A stretch of DNA of 64,000 nucleotides from SZUA-320 sp963707875 (lineage in GTDB: Bacteria; Gemmatimonadota; Gemmatimonadetes; Gemmatimonadales; GWC2-71-9). Within the stretch, counting starts at the first letter, position 1. Each line of letters starts with the position of its first letter. Where the stretch lies: the NCBI GenBank assembly GCA_963707875.1, contig CAVPRU010000001.1:186001-250000 (forward strand), read 5' to 3'. The notes beneath the pieces are model-generated. The model did not search any database. It saw only the letters and a program-made list of their open reading frames with translations, and had not been told where the DNA came from. Made by a program: the position numbers and the translations under genes. Positions 26,390 to 35,191 of the stretch are shown here, in pieces.

Positions 26390-26806
26390 CTACGAGGCTC
26401 GGCCTCCCAGCTGGTGGAGCCGGTCCCATTGGGCCCGGCTGAGCGGCGCCACCGAGAGCCGTCCGATCCGCACCAGCGGGTGATCCGCAAAGAGCGGGTC
26501 GGCCTTGATGGTGCTGAGCGAAACCGGCGTCGGCCACCGGGACCCGGCGGTCAGGTCGAATACCAGCAGCTTCGGGTCGTTGGACTTCGGGTCGGGCTGG
26601 GGATCGGACACGACCCGGGCCGCCCCGACCACCTGCTTCTCCTTGCCGGTGTGATAGATCAGCAGCCGGTCGCCGGTCCGCATCGCCCCGATGTGCTTCA
26701 GGGCAACGGCATTGGCCACCCCGTCCCAGGTGCCGGTCCCTTCCCGGACCAGGTCGTCGAAGCTGTAGCTGTCCGGTTCGGTCTTGAGGATCCAGTAGCT
26801 GGCCAT
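26390..26806 (-). CDS. EVE-domain protein
   Basis: This is a 138-residue protein made of one EVE domain (PUA-like fold), which binds modified bases in RNA or DNA. It opens ASYWILKTEPDSYSFDDLVR and shows GTWDGVANAVALKHIGAMRT and GDRLLIYHTGKEKQVVGAAR, all family hallmarks. The ATG at 26806 lies two bases past the relA stop. A much longer in-frame reading upstream is out of frame with relA and is a shadow of it. In other bacteria stand-alone EVE proteins are linked to DNA base modification or RNA metabolism; no modification genes are nearby, so the role here is open. Confidence 0.9.
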   Translation of the reverse strand: MASYWILKTEPDSYSFDDLVREGTGTWDGVANAVALKHIGAMRTGDRLLIYHTGKEKQVVGAARVVSDPQPDPKSNDPKLLVFDLTAGSRWPTPVSLSTIKADPLFADHPLVRIGRLSVAPLSRAQWDRLHQLGGRAS

Positions 26807-26808
26807 GA

Positions 26809-28971
26809 TCAGGCCAGCTGCGGCGCTTCCCGCCGCTCGATGTTGTGAACTCCCTTGACCCGTTTGACCGCCTTCAGGACCTTGGCCAGGTGGGAGAGGT
26901 TGTCCACCTCGACGTAGATGTTGCCGAAGGCCGTCCCGTCCTTGGCATGCAGATCCGCCCGCCGGATGTTGGTGCCGGTCCCGCTCACCGCAATCATCAC
27001 GTCGGCATAGAGGCCCCGGCGATCGGTCGCGCTCAGCACCAGCCGCACCATGAACGACTCGCCTTCCACCTCCTGCCAGTCGATCTCCACCCGGCGGTCG
27101 GTCGAGGTGAGGGTGAGCAGGTTGGGGCAGTCGGCCCGATGGATCGAGATCCCCCGCCCCTGGCTGACGTAGCCGACCACCGGATCGCCCGGCACCGGCT
27201 GGCAGCATTGAGCGTAGCGGACCATCAGGCCGTCCACCCCCTGGATCTTGATCCCCCGCCCCAGCCGGATCCGGTCCAGCACCCGACCGAAAGCGGTGGG
27301 CTTCGGCGCCCGCAGTTCGTCCTCGGGAACCTCCGGGTAAAGCGCCTTCATCACGTGGCCGATCGCCAGGTCTCCCCGTCCGACCCCGATCACCAGGGCT
27401 TCCCCGGTGTCGAGTTCGAAGCTGGGGGCGGCCCGCTCCAGCATTCCCTTCTCGAGGCTGGGCAGCCGGCGACGTTTGACCTCCCGCTCCAGGATTTCGC
27501 GGCCCAGCTGGAGCGAGATCTTCTCCTCCTCCTGCCGGATCCACTGCTTGATCCGGTGCCGGGCCCGGGCGGTGGTGACGTGGCTCAGCCAGTCGCGGCT
27601 CGGGCGCGGGGCCGGGCCGGTGAGGATCTCCACCGTGTCTCCGTTCTTCAGCTCCCGATGGAGCGGCGCAATCCGGCCGTTGACCCGGGCGCCCTGGCAC
27701 CGGAGCCCGACCTCCGAGTGAACGTGGAACGCGAAATCGATCGGGGTGGCGCCCTTCGGCAACTGCTTGACATCGCCCTGGGGGGTGAAGACGAAGATTT
27801 CATCCTGATACAGGTCGACCTTGAGGAACTCGAGGAACTCCTCAGGACTGGCGGTGTCCTGCTGCAGTTCGATCAGCTGGCGGAACCAGCCCATCTGCCG
27901 GTCCAGTTCGTCCGGCGCCCCATCGGCCTTATACAGCCAGTGCGCCGCGATGCCGTACTCGGCGGTCCGGTGCATCTCCCGGTTCCGGATCTGGACCTCG
28001 AACAGGTGGCCGCCGGGCCCGAAGATTGTGGTATGGAGCGACTGATACCCGTTGGACTTGGGGCTGGCGATGTAGTCCTTGAACCGCTCCTGGAGGGGGG
28101 TCCACTTGTGATGAATGACGCCCAGCACGTGGTAGCACTCCGGAACGTTCGGCACGATGACCCGAACCGCCATCATGTCATAGATCTGCTCAAAGGGCGT
28201 GTTCCGTTTCCGCATCTTCTGGTAGATGCTCCACAGGTGCTTGGGTCGCCCGGTAATCTCATATTCCTCGATCTGCGCCCGGCGGAGTTCCTGCTCCAGC
28301 GGAACCCGGAGGGTCCGGATCATCTCTTCCCGTTCGGCCCGCTTGGCCGCCACCTGTTCCGCCAGGGCCTGGTACTCCTTGGCCTCAAGGAACTTGAAGG
28401 CCAGGTCCTCCAGCTCCGCCTTCATCCCGGCCATCCCGAACCGGTGGGCCAACGGGGCATAGATCTCCCTGGTCTCCAGGGCGATCCGGCTCCGACGGTC
28501 CTCCGACAGGTGCTGGAGGGTCCGCATGTTGTGGAGCCGATCGGCCAGCTTGATGATGATGACCCGGGCATCCTTGGCGATCGACAGCAGCAGCTTCCGG
28601 TAGTTCTCCACCTGGGCCTCGGTCGTGGACCGGAAGGTCAGGTGGGAGAGCTTGGTCAGCCCGTCGACCAGCCCGGCCACCTCGGGGCCGAACTCGCGGC
28701 TCAGCTCTTCGGACGGAACATCGGAGTCCTCCACCACGTCGTGCAGCAGCGCGGCCGCGATCGAGGTGCTGTCCACCAGCAGGTTGAGCAGAATGGTGGC
28801 GACCGCGATGCTGTGGGAAACGAAGTCCTCCCCGCTCTGCCGCCGCTGGCCGCGATGAGCGGACATGCTGAAGCGAAGGGCCTTCTCGATCAGGTCCAGA
28901 TCGAGCCGGTCCGCGTGCTGCTCCAAGGCAGCCCGGAATTCGTTCGGCAGCGCAATCGCGGTCTCGGGCAC
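26809..28971 (-). CDS. relA: Bifunctional (p)ppGpp synthetase/hydrolase of the RelA/SpoT family
   Basis: This enzyme makes and degrades the alarmone (p)ppGpp. The 720-residue protein has, in order, an HD hydrolase domain with His53, His77-Asp78 and Glu81-Asp82 (LLHDVVEDSD), LADRLHNMRTL, a synthetase domain (GRPKHLWSIYQKM, SPKSNGYQSLHTT), a TGS domain (FVFTPQGDVKQLPKGATPID), a zinc-finger/helical region with YAQCCQPVPGD, and a C-terminal ACT domain. The intact HD box argues for a true bifunctional Rel enzyme rather than a synthetase-only RelA. The GTG start at 28971 has AAGGAG upstream. A weak promoter (TTGACC at 29016-29021, 17-base spacer) may lie ahead. Confidence 0.95.
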   Translation of the reverse strand: MPETAIALPNEFRAALEQHADRLDLDLIEKALRFSMSAHRGQRRQSGEDFVSHSIAVATILLNLLVDSTSIAAALLHDVVEDSDVPSEELSREFGPEVAGLVDGLTKLSHLTFRSTTEAQVENYRKLLLSIAKDARVIIIKLADRLHNMRTLQHLSEDRRSRIALETREIYAPLAHRFGMAGMKAELEDLAFKFLEAKEYQALAEQVAAKRAEREEMIRTLRVPLEQELRRAQIEEYEITGRPKHLWSIYQKMRKRNTPFEQIYDMMAVRVIVPNVPECYHVLGVIHHKWTPLQERFKDYIASPKSNGYQSLHTTIFGPGGHLFEVQIRNREMHRTAEYGIAAHWLYKADGAPDELDRQMGWFRQLIELQQDTASPEEFLEFLKVDLYQDEIFVFTPQGDVKQLPKGATPIDFAFHVHSEVGLRCQGARVNGRIAPLHRELKNGDTVEILTGPAPRPSRDWLSHVTTARARHRIKQWIRQEEEKISLQLGREILEREVKRRRLPSLEKGMLERAAPSFELDTGEALVIGVGRGDLAIGHVMKALYPEVPEDELRAPKPTAFGRVLDRIRLGRGIKIQGVDGLMVRYAQCCQPVPGDPVVGYVSQGRGISIHRADCPNLLTLTSTDRRVEIDWQEVEGESFMVRLVLSATDRRGLYADVMIAVSGTGTNIRRADLHAKDGTAFGNIYVEVDNLSHLAKVLKAVKRVKGVHNIERREAPQLA

Positions 28972-29025
28972 GGCACCTCGCTCCTTGGTACAAGGATGAG
29001 GCGACGGCGGGTCAGGGTCAACGGA

Positions 29026-29712
29026 TCAGTCCAGCAGCCCGGCCGCTGCCCAGCTGAGAAACCGGTCCCCGGCCACGATGATGTGATCGTAGACCGGGAG
29101 GTCGAGCAGCCGGCCGGCCTCCACCAGCTGCCGAGTCACTGTCCGGTCCTCGGGGCTGGGGGTGGGGTCCCCGCTGGGGTGGTTGTGAACCAGGATGACC
29201 CCCGCCGCTGCCTCGGCGATGGCGGCCCGGAAGACCTCCCGGGGGTGGACCAGGGAGCTGTCCAGCAGACCCCGGGTGATGGTGATATCCCGCAGGACCC
29301 GGCTCTGACTGTCCAGGGCCAGCACGTGGAACTCCTCGACCTGGAGATCCCGGAGCCTGGGGGAGAGCCAGCGCACCGCGTCTTCGGGGGCCCGGATCCG
29401 GGAGGCCGGCGGCCGGATTTCCCGGGCCAGGCGGTGGCCCACCTCCAGGGCCGCCAGCAGCCGGGCCCCCTTGGCCGGCCCTATCCCGTCCAACCGGGTC
29501 AGCTCGGCCGGGGGGCGGGCCGCCAGCCGCCGGAGCGACCCCCCCACCGGTTCCAGGATGGCGCCAGCCAGGGCCAGGGCGCCCTGACCCGCGTGGCCGG
29601 TCCCGAGCAGGATCGCCAGCAGTTCGGCGGTGGTCAGCACCCCGGGGCCCAGACTCCACAGCCGTTCTCTGGGCCATTCGGTCGGGAGGGCACGGGACTC
29701 GGCGGGCAACAT
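29026..29712 (-). CDS. radC: RadC/JAMM-domain protein
   Basis: RadC-family proteins have a helix-hairpin-helix-like N-terminal part and a C-terminal JAB1/MPN (JAMM) metalloprotease-like domain. Their role in DNA repair is now doubted. From the ATG at 29712 the protein has 228 residues: PRERLWSLGPGVLTTAELLA, LTRLDGIGPAKGARLLAALE, then the JAMM site HNHPSGDPTPSPED with the zinc-binding His-x-His and Asp. Upstream in-frame readings overlap secA and are not conserved. It lies 67 bases after secA and 54 bases before relA. Confidence 0.9.
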   Translation of the reverse strand: MLPAESRALPTEWPRERLWSLGPGVLTTAELLAILLGTGHAGQGALALAGAILEPVGGSLRRLAARPPAELTRLDGIGPAKGARLLAALEVGHRLAREIRPPASRIRAPEDAVRWLSPRLRDLQVEEFHVLALDSQSRVLRDITITRGLLDSSLVHPREVFRAAIAEAAAGVILVHNHPSGDPTPSPEDRTVTRQLVEAGRLLDLPVYDHIIVAGDRFLSWAAAGLLD

Positions 29713-29723
29713 CCGGATACGAT

Positions 29724-29749
29724 ACCCGCCACCCGCTCGGATGGCGGGT
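29724..29749. terminator. 8-bp hairpin between secA and radC
   Basis: ACCCGCCA (29724-29731) pairs exactly with TGGCGGGT (29742-29749) across a 10-base loop, in the 67-base gap after the secA stop. No T-run follows on the minus strand, so it could be a weak terminator, an mRNA end stabiliser or a translational element for radC. Confidence 0.4.
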
Positions 29750-29779
29750 CGATTCCGTGACAACCGCAACCCAATCCCG

Positions 29780-32700
29780 CTAGGCCGCCCCGTGGCACTT
29801 CTTGTACTTCTTGCCCGATCCGCAGGGACAGGGATCGTTCCGCCCCACCTCCGGAACTCCGGCCGCCCCGCTGGCCATCCGCCCAAGCGAGGTCTCGAGT
29901 GCCGCCGGCGGCGGGTCGGCCGGGGTGTGGCCGCCGCCGGTGAACAGGGCATCGGTGGTCGACGTCCTGGTCGGCGGGGGAGGCGGCATCCGGGGCGGTT
30001 GCCGGGGCGGCTCGGCGGAGACCTGCACCTTGAGAAACCGCTCGGCGAAGGTGGCCTGGAGGTCCTGCATGAGGTCCTCGAACATGTCGAAGGCCTCCTT
30101 CTTGTACTCCACCAGCGGATCCCGCTGCCCGTAGGCTCGATACTGGATCGCGTTGCGGAGCTGGTCCAGGTCGTAGAGGTGGTCCTTCCACTTCTCGTCC
30201 AGCACCGAGAGCAGCACCTGGGACAGAATCTGCACGTCCACCTCGGCCAGCCCGAGCTTCTTCCCGAAGTCCTTCAGGTACTCGATTTTCCGGGTAAACG
30301 CCGCCTCACCCTCGGCCTGGGCCGCCGCCACCAGGGTGTCCCGACTGGGCGTCGCCTTGGCGTCACGCACGTCGTCCACCACCAGCATGAAATGCAGGGA
30401 CAGGTGGGCGTGGAGCGCCACCCGATCCCACCGCTCGGCATCGTCGCCGCCCAGGATCTTGTGGATGGCCCCCTCGAGCGCGACCCCCAGCATCCGGCGG
30501 GCCTCGGCCTTGAGCTCCTCGCCCCGCTCGAGCGCGAACAACCGGAGGGAATAGGCCACTTCCCGCTGCTGGTTCATCACGTCGTCGTAATCCAGCAGCC
30601 GCTTCCGCTGCTGGAAGTTCTGCAACTCCACCCGCTTCTGGGCCCGTTCGATCGCGGCGGTCACCAGCCGGCCGGTGATCACCTCACCCTCCTCCGCCCC
30701 GGTCTTCTCCATGTACCGGGCGACCCGTTCGGTCCCGAACAACCGCATCAGGTCGTCTTCCAGCGAGAGATGGAACAAGGAGGCCCCGGGATCGCCCTGC
30801 CGGCCCGCCCGCCCTCGCAGCTGCCGATCGATCCGGCGGGATTCGTGGCGCTCGGTCCCAATGATCTGCAGCCCGGCCTCCTCCTGGGTCAGATCGAGTT
30901 CCCTGCCCAGTTTGATGTCGGTGCCCCGGCCGGCCATGTTGGTGGCGATGGTGATTCCGCCCGCCTGGCCCGCGGCGGCTACGATCTCGGCCTCCCGCTG
31001 GTGGTGCTTGGCGTTGAGCACCTCGTGCTTGAGCCCCCGCCGCTTGAGCATCTTGCTCAGGGTCTCGGATACCTCCACCGAGGTGGTGCCGATCAGGACC
31101 GGCAGACCGAGCCCGTGGAGCCGCTCCACCTCATCCACCGAGGCATTGTACTTCTCCCGCCGGGTCCGGTAGATCCGATCGGGGTTGTCCCGGCGGGCGA
31201 TGGGCCGGTTGGTCGGGATCACGTTCACCTCGAGGCCGTAGATCGTGTAGAACTCGGTCTCCTCGGTCTCGGCGGTGCCGGTCATCCCCGACAGCTTGTG
31301 GTACATCCGGAAGTAGTTCTGGATCGTGATGGTGGCCAGCGTCTGAGTCTCGCCCTTGACCTGGACGCCCTCCTTGGCCTCGACCGCCTGGTGCAGTCCG
31401 TCGGCCCAGCGCCGACCCGGCATGATCCGGCCGGTGAACTCGTCCACGATGAAGATCTGGTTGTCCTGGACGATGTACTCCACGTCCTTCTCGTACAGGA
31501 CGTGGGCTTGGAGCAGCTTGTGAATGATGTGGAGCTTCTCGCTCTTGGAAGCGTACTCCGCCTCCACCGCCTGGCGCTGGGCCAGTCGCTCCTCCGGGCT
31601 CAACTCCGGATCCCGATCGATCCGGTGGACCGCCTCGGAGATGTCGGGTACCAGGAAGAGGGTCGGGTCACCGGGGGACATGGCGGCGGAGCCCGCATCA
31701 GTCAGGTGGACCGAGTGCCCCTTTTCATCCAGCACGAAGTACAGCGAGTCTTCCAGATCCCGGAACTGCTGCTGCTTGATCGGCAGCTTCCGGTCCGCGA
31801 TGTAGCTCAGTTCCGCCTTCTGGACCAGGGTCTTCATGCCGGTTTCGTTGAGCAGTTTCAGGAACCGCTTGTTCTTCGGCATCCCGAGCTGAGCCTTGAA
31901 CAGCGCGATGCCGGCCTGCTCCCGGGTCTTCTCGTCGGTCAGCAGGGCCTCCGCCTGCGTCAGCAATCCATTGACCACGACGGTCTGCTTCCGGACCATG
32001 ACGGCGACGTTCTGATTGAAGTCGGCGTACTTGCTGTCCCCTTCGTGCCCTACCGGACCGCTGATGATCAGCGGGGTCCGTGCCTCGTCGATCAGGATCG
32101 AGTCCACTTCATCGATGATGGCGTACCAGTGTTCCCGCTGCACCCGGCTGTCGAGGGAGAACACCATGTTGTCGCGCAGGTAGTCGAACCCGAATTCGTT
32201 GTTGGTGCCGTAGGTGATGTCGGCCTGGTAGGCGTCCCGGCGTTCCGGCGAGGAAGGCTCGGTATCGTCCAGGCAGGCCACCCGGAGGCCGAGATACCCG
32301 AACACGTGGCCCATCCACTGGGAGTCCCGGCGGGCCAGGTAGTTGTTGACCGTGATCAGGTGGGCGCCATGCCCGGCCAGTGCATTGAGGTAGAGCGGCA
32401 GGGTGGCCACGAGGGTCTTGCCCTCGCCGGTGGCCATCTCCGCGATCCGACCCTTGTGCAGCACGATCCCGCCCACCAGCTGCACATCATACGGGACCAT
32501 GTCCCACGTCATCGGACGACCGGTGACCTCCAAAGTGGTACCCATGAGGCGACGACAGGTCTCCCGCACCGTGGCAAACGCCTCGGGCAGGACGGCATCG
32601 AGGGCAGCCGCGACCGCTAGCCGGTAGTCCTTCTCGAGCTGATGGGCCTGGTCCTCCAGGCCCTGCCGCTCGATCGGGTCGGGACAATCGTGCTTGGCAC

Positions 32701-32908
32701 GACGCACCGCGTCGAGTTCCCCCCGCACTGCCCCGACCCGCTCGGCGATCAACCCGCGGAGTCGGTCGGTCTGGGCCCGAAGGTCCGGCTCGGCCAGGTC
32801 CTTGAGCCGCTCCTCTGCCAGATGGATCTGCTCGACGATCGGCCGGAGCCGTTTGATTTCGCGCTGGTGCCGGGAGCCGACAATCGCGTTGACCAGCTTC
32901 TTGATCAT
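29780..32908 (-). CDS. secA: Preprotein translocase ATPase SecA
   Basis: SecA drives Sec-dependent protein export across the inner membrane. The 1042-residue protein has the MATGEGKT Walker A (158-165), EMATGEGKTLVA context, DEVDSILIDEARTPLIISGP, the preprotein-binding domain, IATNMAGRGTDIKLG, RRIDRQLRGRAGRQGDPG, and a C-terminal SEC-C zinc motif PCPCGSGKKYKKCHG. It is longer than E. coli SecA. Walker A lies about 55 residues later because of an extra helical, charged insertion around 45-105. The end has a Pro-rich linker before the zinc motif. It overlaps nadD by 4 bases. Confidence 0.97.
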   Translation of the reverse strand: MIKKLVNAIVGSRHQREIKRLRPIVEQIHLAEERLKDLAEPDLRAQTDRLRGLIAERVGAVRGELDAVRRAKHDCPDPIERQGLEDQAHQLEKDYRLAVAAALDAVLPEAFATVRETCRRLMGTTLEVTGRPMTWDMVPYDVQLVGGIVLHKGRIAEMATGEGKTLVATLPLYLNALAGHGAHLITVNNYLARRDSQWMGHVFGYLGLRVACLDDTEPSSPERRDAYQADITYGTNNEFGFDYLRDNMVFSLDSRVQREHWYAIIDEVDSILIDEARTPLIISGPVGHEGDSKYADFNQNVAVMVRKQTVVVNGLLTQAEALLTDEKTREQAGIALFKAQLGMPKNKRFLKLLNETGMKTLVQKAELSYIADRKLPIKQQQFRDLEDSLYFVLDEKGHSVHLTDAGSAAMSPGDPTLFLVPDISEAVHRIDRDPELSPEERLAQRQAVEAEYASKSEKLHIIHKLLQAHVLYEKDVEYIVQDNQIFIVDEFTGRIMPGRRWADGLHQAVEAKEGVQVKGETQTLATITIQNYFRMYHKLSGMTGTAETEETEFYTIYGLEVNVIPTNRPIARRDNPDRIYRTRREKYNASVDEVERLHGLGLPVLIGTTSVEVSETLSKMLKRRGLKHEVLNAKHHQREAEIVAAAGQAGGITIATNMAGRGTDIKLGRELDLTQEEAGLQIIGTERHESRRIDRQLRGRAGRQGDPGASLFHLSLEDDLMRLFGTERVARYMEKTGAEEGEVITGRLVTAAIERAQKRVELQNFQQRKRLLDYDDVMNQQREVAYSLRLFALERGEELKAEARRMLGVALEGAIHKILGGDDAERWDRVALHAHLSLHFMLVVDDVRDAKATPSRDTLVAAAQAEGEAAFTRKIEYLKDFGKKLGLAEVDVQILSQVLLSVLDEKWKDHLYDLDQLRNAIQYRAYGQRDPLVEYKKEAFDMFEDLMQDLQATFAERFLKVQVSAEPPRQPPRMPPPPPTRTSTTDALFTGGGHTPADPPPAALETSLGRMASGAAGVPEVGRNDPCPCGSGKKYKKCHGAA

Positions 32909-33480
32909 CCTTCAACACCTCGATAAAGCCGGTGGGTGGCGATGTAGTCCGCCACCGAGTCCGGCACCATGAACCGAATTGTCAACCCTTGCGCCACCCG
33001 CTCCCGGACCGTGGTGGCCGAGAGGTCCAACTGGGGAACCGCCACCGAGGCGAACCCGAGGGCTTCTGCCGGCGGGCCCCCCGGTCGAGGAAAGACCACC
33101 ACCTCGGCCAACTGCCTGATCGCCCCGGATTCCCGCCAGGCCGAGAACTCCGCCGCCGCGTCCGACCCGACGAGCAGCACCAGGTGGGCACCCGGTCGCT
33201 CTCCCGCCAGGGCCCGGAGGCTGTCCACCGTGTACGACGGTCCCGACCGCTCGACCTCCCGCCGATCCAACCGAAGGCCCGGGGCAGACTCGATCGCCAG
33301 CGCCACCATGGCGGCCCGATCCTCCGCCCCCGCCCAATGACGACCCGCCTTGAAGGGCTGGCTCCCGGCCGGTGTCACCAGCACCTCATCGAGCCGGAGC
33401 GCCTCCCTGAGCACCTCCGCCGTGATCAGGTGACCGTGGTGGATCGGATCGAATGATCCGCCCAGGATCCCGATCCGCAT
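32905..33480 (-). CDS. nadD: Nicotinate-nucleotide adenylyltransferase
   Basis: NadD adenylates nicotinate mononucleotide in NAD synthesis. The 191-residue protein has the nucleotidyltransferase start GILGGSFDPIHHGHL with the HxGH motif (His14-His17), the ERSGPSYTVDSLRAL segment and the C-terminal DLSATTVRERV motif (the ISSTxxR equivalent). It overlaps secA by 4 bases and follows bamD by 2 bases, an envelope/export context that is probably only operon packing. Confidence 0.95.
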   Translation of the reverse strand: MRIGILGGSFDPIHHGHLITAEVLREALRLDEVLVTPAGSQPFKAGRHWAGAEDRAAMVALAIESAPGLRLDRREVERSGPSYTVDSLRALAGERPGAHLVLLVGSDAAAEFSAWRESGAIRQLAEVVVFPRPGGPPAEALGFASVAVPQLDLSATTVRERVAQGLTIRFMVPDSVADYIATHRLYRGVEG

Positions 33481-33482
33481 GC

Positions 33483-34274
33483 TCAGAGGGTGTCGGGAAC
33501 AGCCCGGGCCGGGCAGGCGTTCGCCACGTCGGGTGCCACGGCGGGAAAGAACCGGTCAATGTACTGACAGGTTTCCCGGAGATCTTCGGGATAGCCGAGC
33601 TTGCGATATGCCTCTACCAGGCTCACCAGCGCTGGCGGCACGGATTGGGTCCTGGGATAGGTGGCGATCAGCGACCGCAGGGTCAGGATCGCCGACTCCG
33701 TCGCCTTGAACTTGAGATAGAATCGGGCCGAGCGGAGCTCCTTCTCAGCGAACTTCTCGTGGAGGCCCAGGATCCGCTGCTGGGCTCGCGCGGCGGCGCC
33801 GGTCCCGGGAAACCGCTGCGACACCTCCTGGTAGGTAGCCATCGCGGACTCCCCGTACGAGGGATCGAGTTCGGGGCGCCGCCAGAGGGCCGCGTACGCG
33901 TCCCCGGCCCGCAGCAGCGCGGCCGGCGCAAGCGAGTCGACCACTCCTTCGTCGGCGACCCGACGGAACTCCCGAACCGCCTCAAGCTGGAGACCCTTCG
34001 CCAGCTTGGCCTCCCCCAGCATGAAGTACCCTTGGGCCCGACGCGGATCGGAGTAGTCGAGCAGCAGCAGCACCCGATTCAGAGCTTCAACCGTCTTTGT
34101 CCAATCGCCCGACCGGAAACGGGCCTCCGCAGCCACCATCAGCGAATCGGTGCGCCGGTTGGTGGATTCCACCGTCTCAACCGGTGGTGCCGGCTTCGGG
34201 GCTCCCCGGCCAAAGAGACACCCTGCGCTGAGGACCGTCCCCGCCAGCACCGCCCGACCGCTCCACCGCGTCAT
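33483..34274 (-). CDS. bamD: Outer membrane assembly lipoprotein BamD-like
   Basis: BamD is the essential TPR lipoprotein of the outer membrane protein assembly complex. The 263-residue protein has a lipoprotein signal (GRAVLAGTVLSAGC, Cys19) and tandem TPR helices (YFMLGEAKLAKGLQLEAVRE, ATYQEVSQRFPGTGAAARAQ, LRSLIATYPRTQSVPPALVS). The layout and length suit BamD. The start overlaps the upstream TPR lipoprotein by 4 bases. Other YfiO-like TPR lipoproteins are possible, because sequence similarity in this fold is low. Confidence 0.75.
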   Translation of the reverse strand: MTRWSGRAVLAGTVLSAGCLFGRGAPKPAPPVETVESTNRRTDSLMVAAEARFRSGDWTKTVEALNRVLLLLDYSDPRRAQGYFMLGEAKLAKGLQLEAVREFRRVADEGVVDSLAPAALLRAGDAYAALWRRPELDPSYGESAMATYQEVSQRFPGTGAAARAQQRILGLHEKFAEKELRSARFYLKFKATESAILTLRSLIATYPRTQSVPPALVSLVEAYRKLGYPEDLRETCQYIDRFFPAVAPDVANACPARAVPDTL

Positions 34275-35191
34275 GCGTCCTCCGATTCGGTCGGCGGAGG
34301 CTCCGCCGTCGCGATCGCATTCAACCGTTCAGTGACCAGCAACCTGAGAGAATCGGAGAGATTCGGCATTGCCAGCAGGCCTCCCCACCACATCGCCGCA
34401 CCCAGCAGATCGCCGTTCCGGCTCCGGGCGTCGCCCAGACCCAACCGGGCCTTCTGCGACACCGTACCTACGGTGTCCGCCAGCAGGGCCGTCGCAAACC
34501 AGTCCTCCGCTCTCGCGGGCTGGTCGGTGTCGAGGGCATCCCAACCCAGCTGCAGGGCGCAGGCCCCCAGTCCTGCCTGGGCCTGACCCTTCAGCCGGGA
34601 ATCCGTGGCGCGGCGGATGGCCGTTCGGTAGGCCCGGGCCGCCGCCTCACAGGCGGTGGTCGACTCGAGCGCCCGCCCGTAACCGACCAGCAGGCGGTCC
34701 ACGGCTTGAGCCCCGTCCGCCACAGCCAGAATGGCGGGCAGGATGCTCACCGCTTCCTGGTGCCCCAACTCGGCCACTCCGGCCCGCCGCAGGGCCGCCC
34801 GCGAGATCGGGCGGTCCGGGGCCGCCCGGCGGAGCGCGACCATGGCGCTCGCGACGATCGCCGAACCCGAGTCGGCCCGGGAGGCGGACCGGATGACCCG
34901 CTCCAGCCCCCGGGCGGCTTCCTGCTGCCGAGTGGGATCCCCGAGACCGAGTTGCAGGTACCCGTCGACCGCGGCCGGGAGATCTCCAGCCCGAAGCGCG
35001 GCACCCCCGGCCTTGGCCCACAACCCCGGGTCGGGTCGGGCGCGCACCCCGGTCTGGTACTCGGCCAGGGCCTTGAGGAACTCCCCTTGGGCGTAGAAGT
35101 CATCGCCCAGCAGTTCATGGTCCGCCGTGGCACCCCGACAGGCCACCACGGAAAGCACCAGCACCAGCCACGCGACCGGTCGGCCGATCAC
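34271..35191 (-). CDS. TPR lipoprotein of unknown function
   Basis: The GTG at 35191 makes a GTGA overlap with the upstream gene and starts a 306-residue protein with a lipoprotein signal (VAWLVLVLSVVAC, Cys18). The rest is alpha-helical with TPR-like pairs (GDDFYAQGEFLKALAEYQTG, CEAAARAYRTAIRRATDSRL, ARAEDWFATALLADTVGTVS). A start at 35257 would bury the signal. The gene lies directly before bamD and overlaps it by 4 bases, so an accessory role in outer membrane assembly is a reasonable guess. I do not recognise a named family. Confidence 0.75.
   Translation of the reverse strand: MIGRPVAWLVLVLSVVACRGATADHELLGDDFYAQGEFLKALAEYQTGVRARPDPGLWAKAGGAALRAGDLPAAVDGYLQLGLGDPTRQQEAARGLERVIRSASRADSGSAIVASAMVALRRAAPDRPISRAALRRAGVAELGHQEAVSILPAILAVADGAQAVDRLLVGYGRALESTTACEAAARAYRTAIRRATDSRLKGQAQAGLGACALQLGWDALDTDQPARAEDWFATALLADTVGTVSQKARLGLGDARSRNGDLLGAAMWWGGLLAMPNLSDSLRLLVTERLNAIATAEPPPTESEDA

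Noticed and set aside
26390..27700. A 436-residue extension of the EVE-domain protein
   Set aside because: The upstream part is out of frame within relA and has no domain. The ATG at 26806 begins exactly where EVE homology begins, 2 bases after the relA stop.
29026..29952. An 80-residue N-terminal extension of RadC
   Set aside because: It overlaps the end of secA, is Arg/Pro-rich and is not part of the family; the ATG at 29712 is the natural start.
26845..32620. Very long plus-strand frames (about 970 and 1000 residues) antisense to relA, radC and secA
   Set aside because: They are shadows of GC-rich coding on the minus strand. The translations are Gly/Arg/Pro/His-rich without domains, while the minus strand gives perfect SecA, RadC and Rel proteins.
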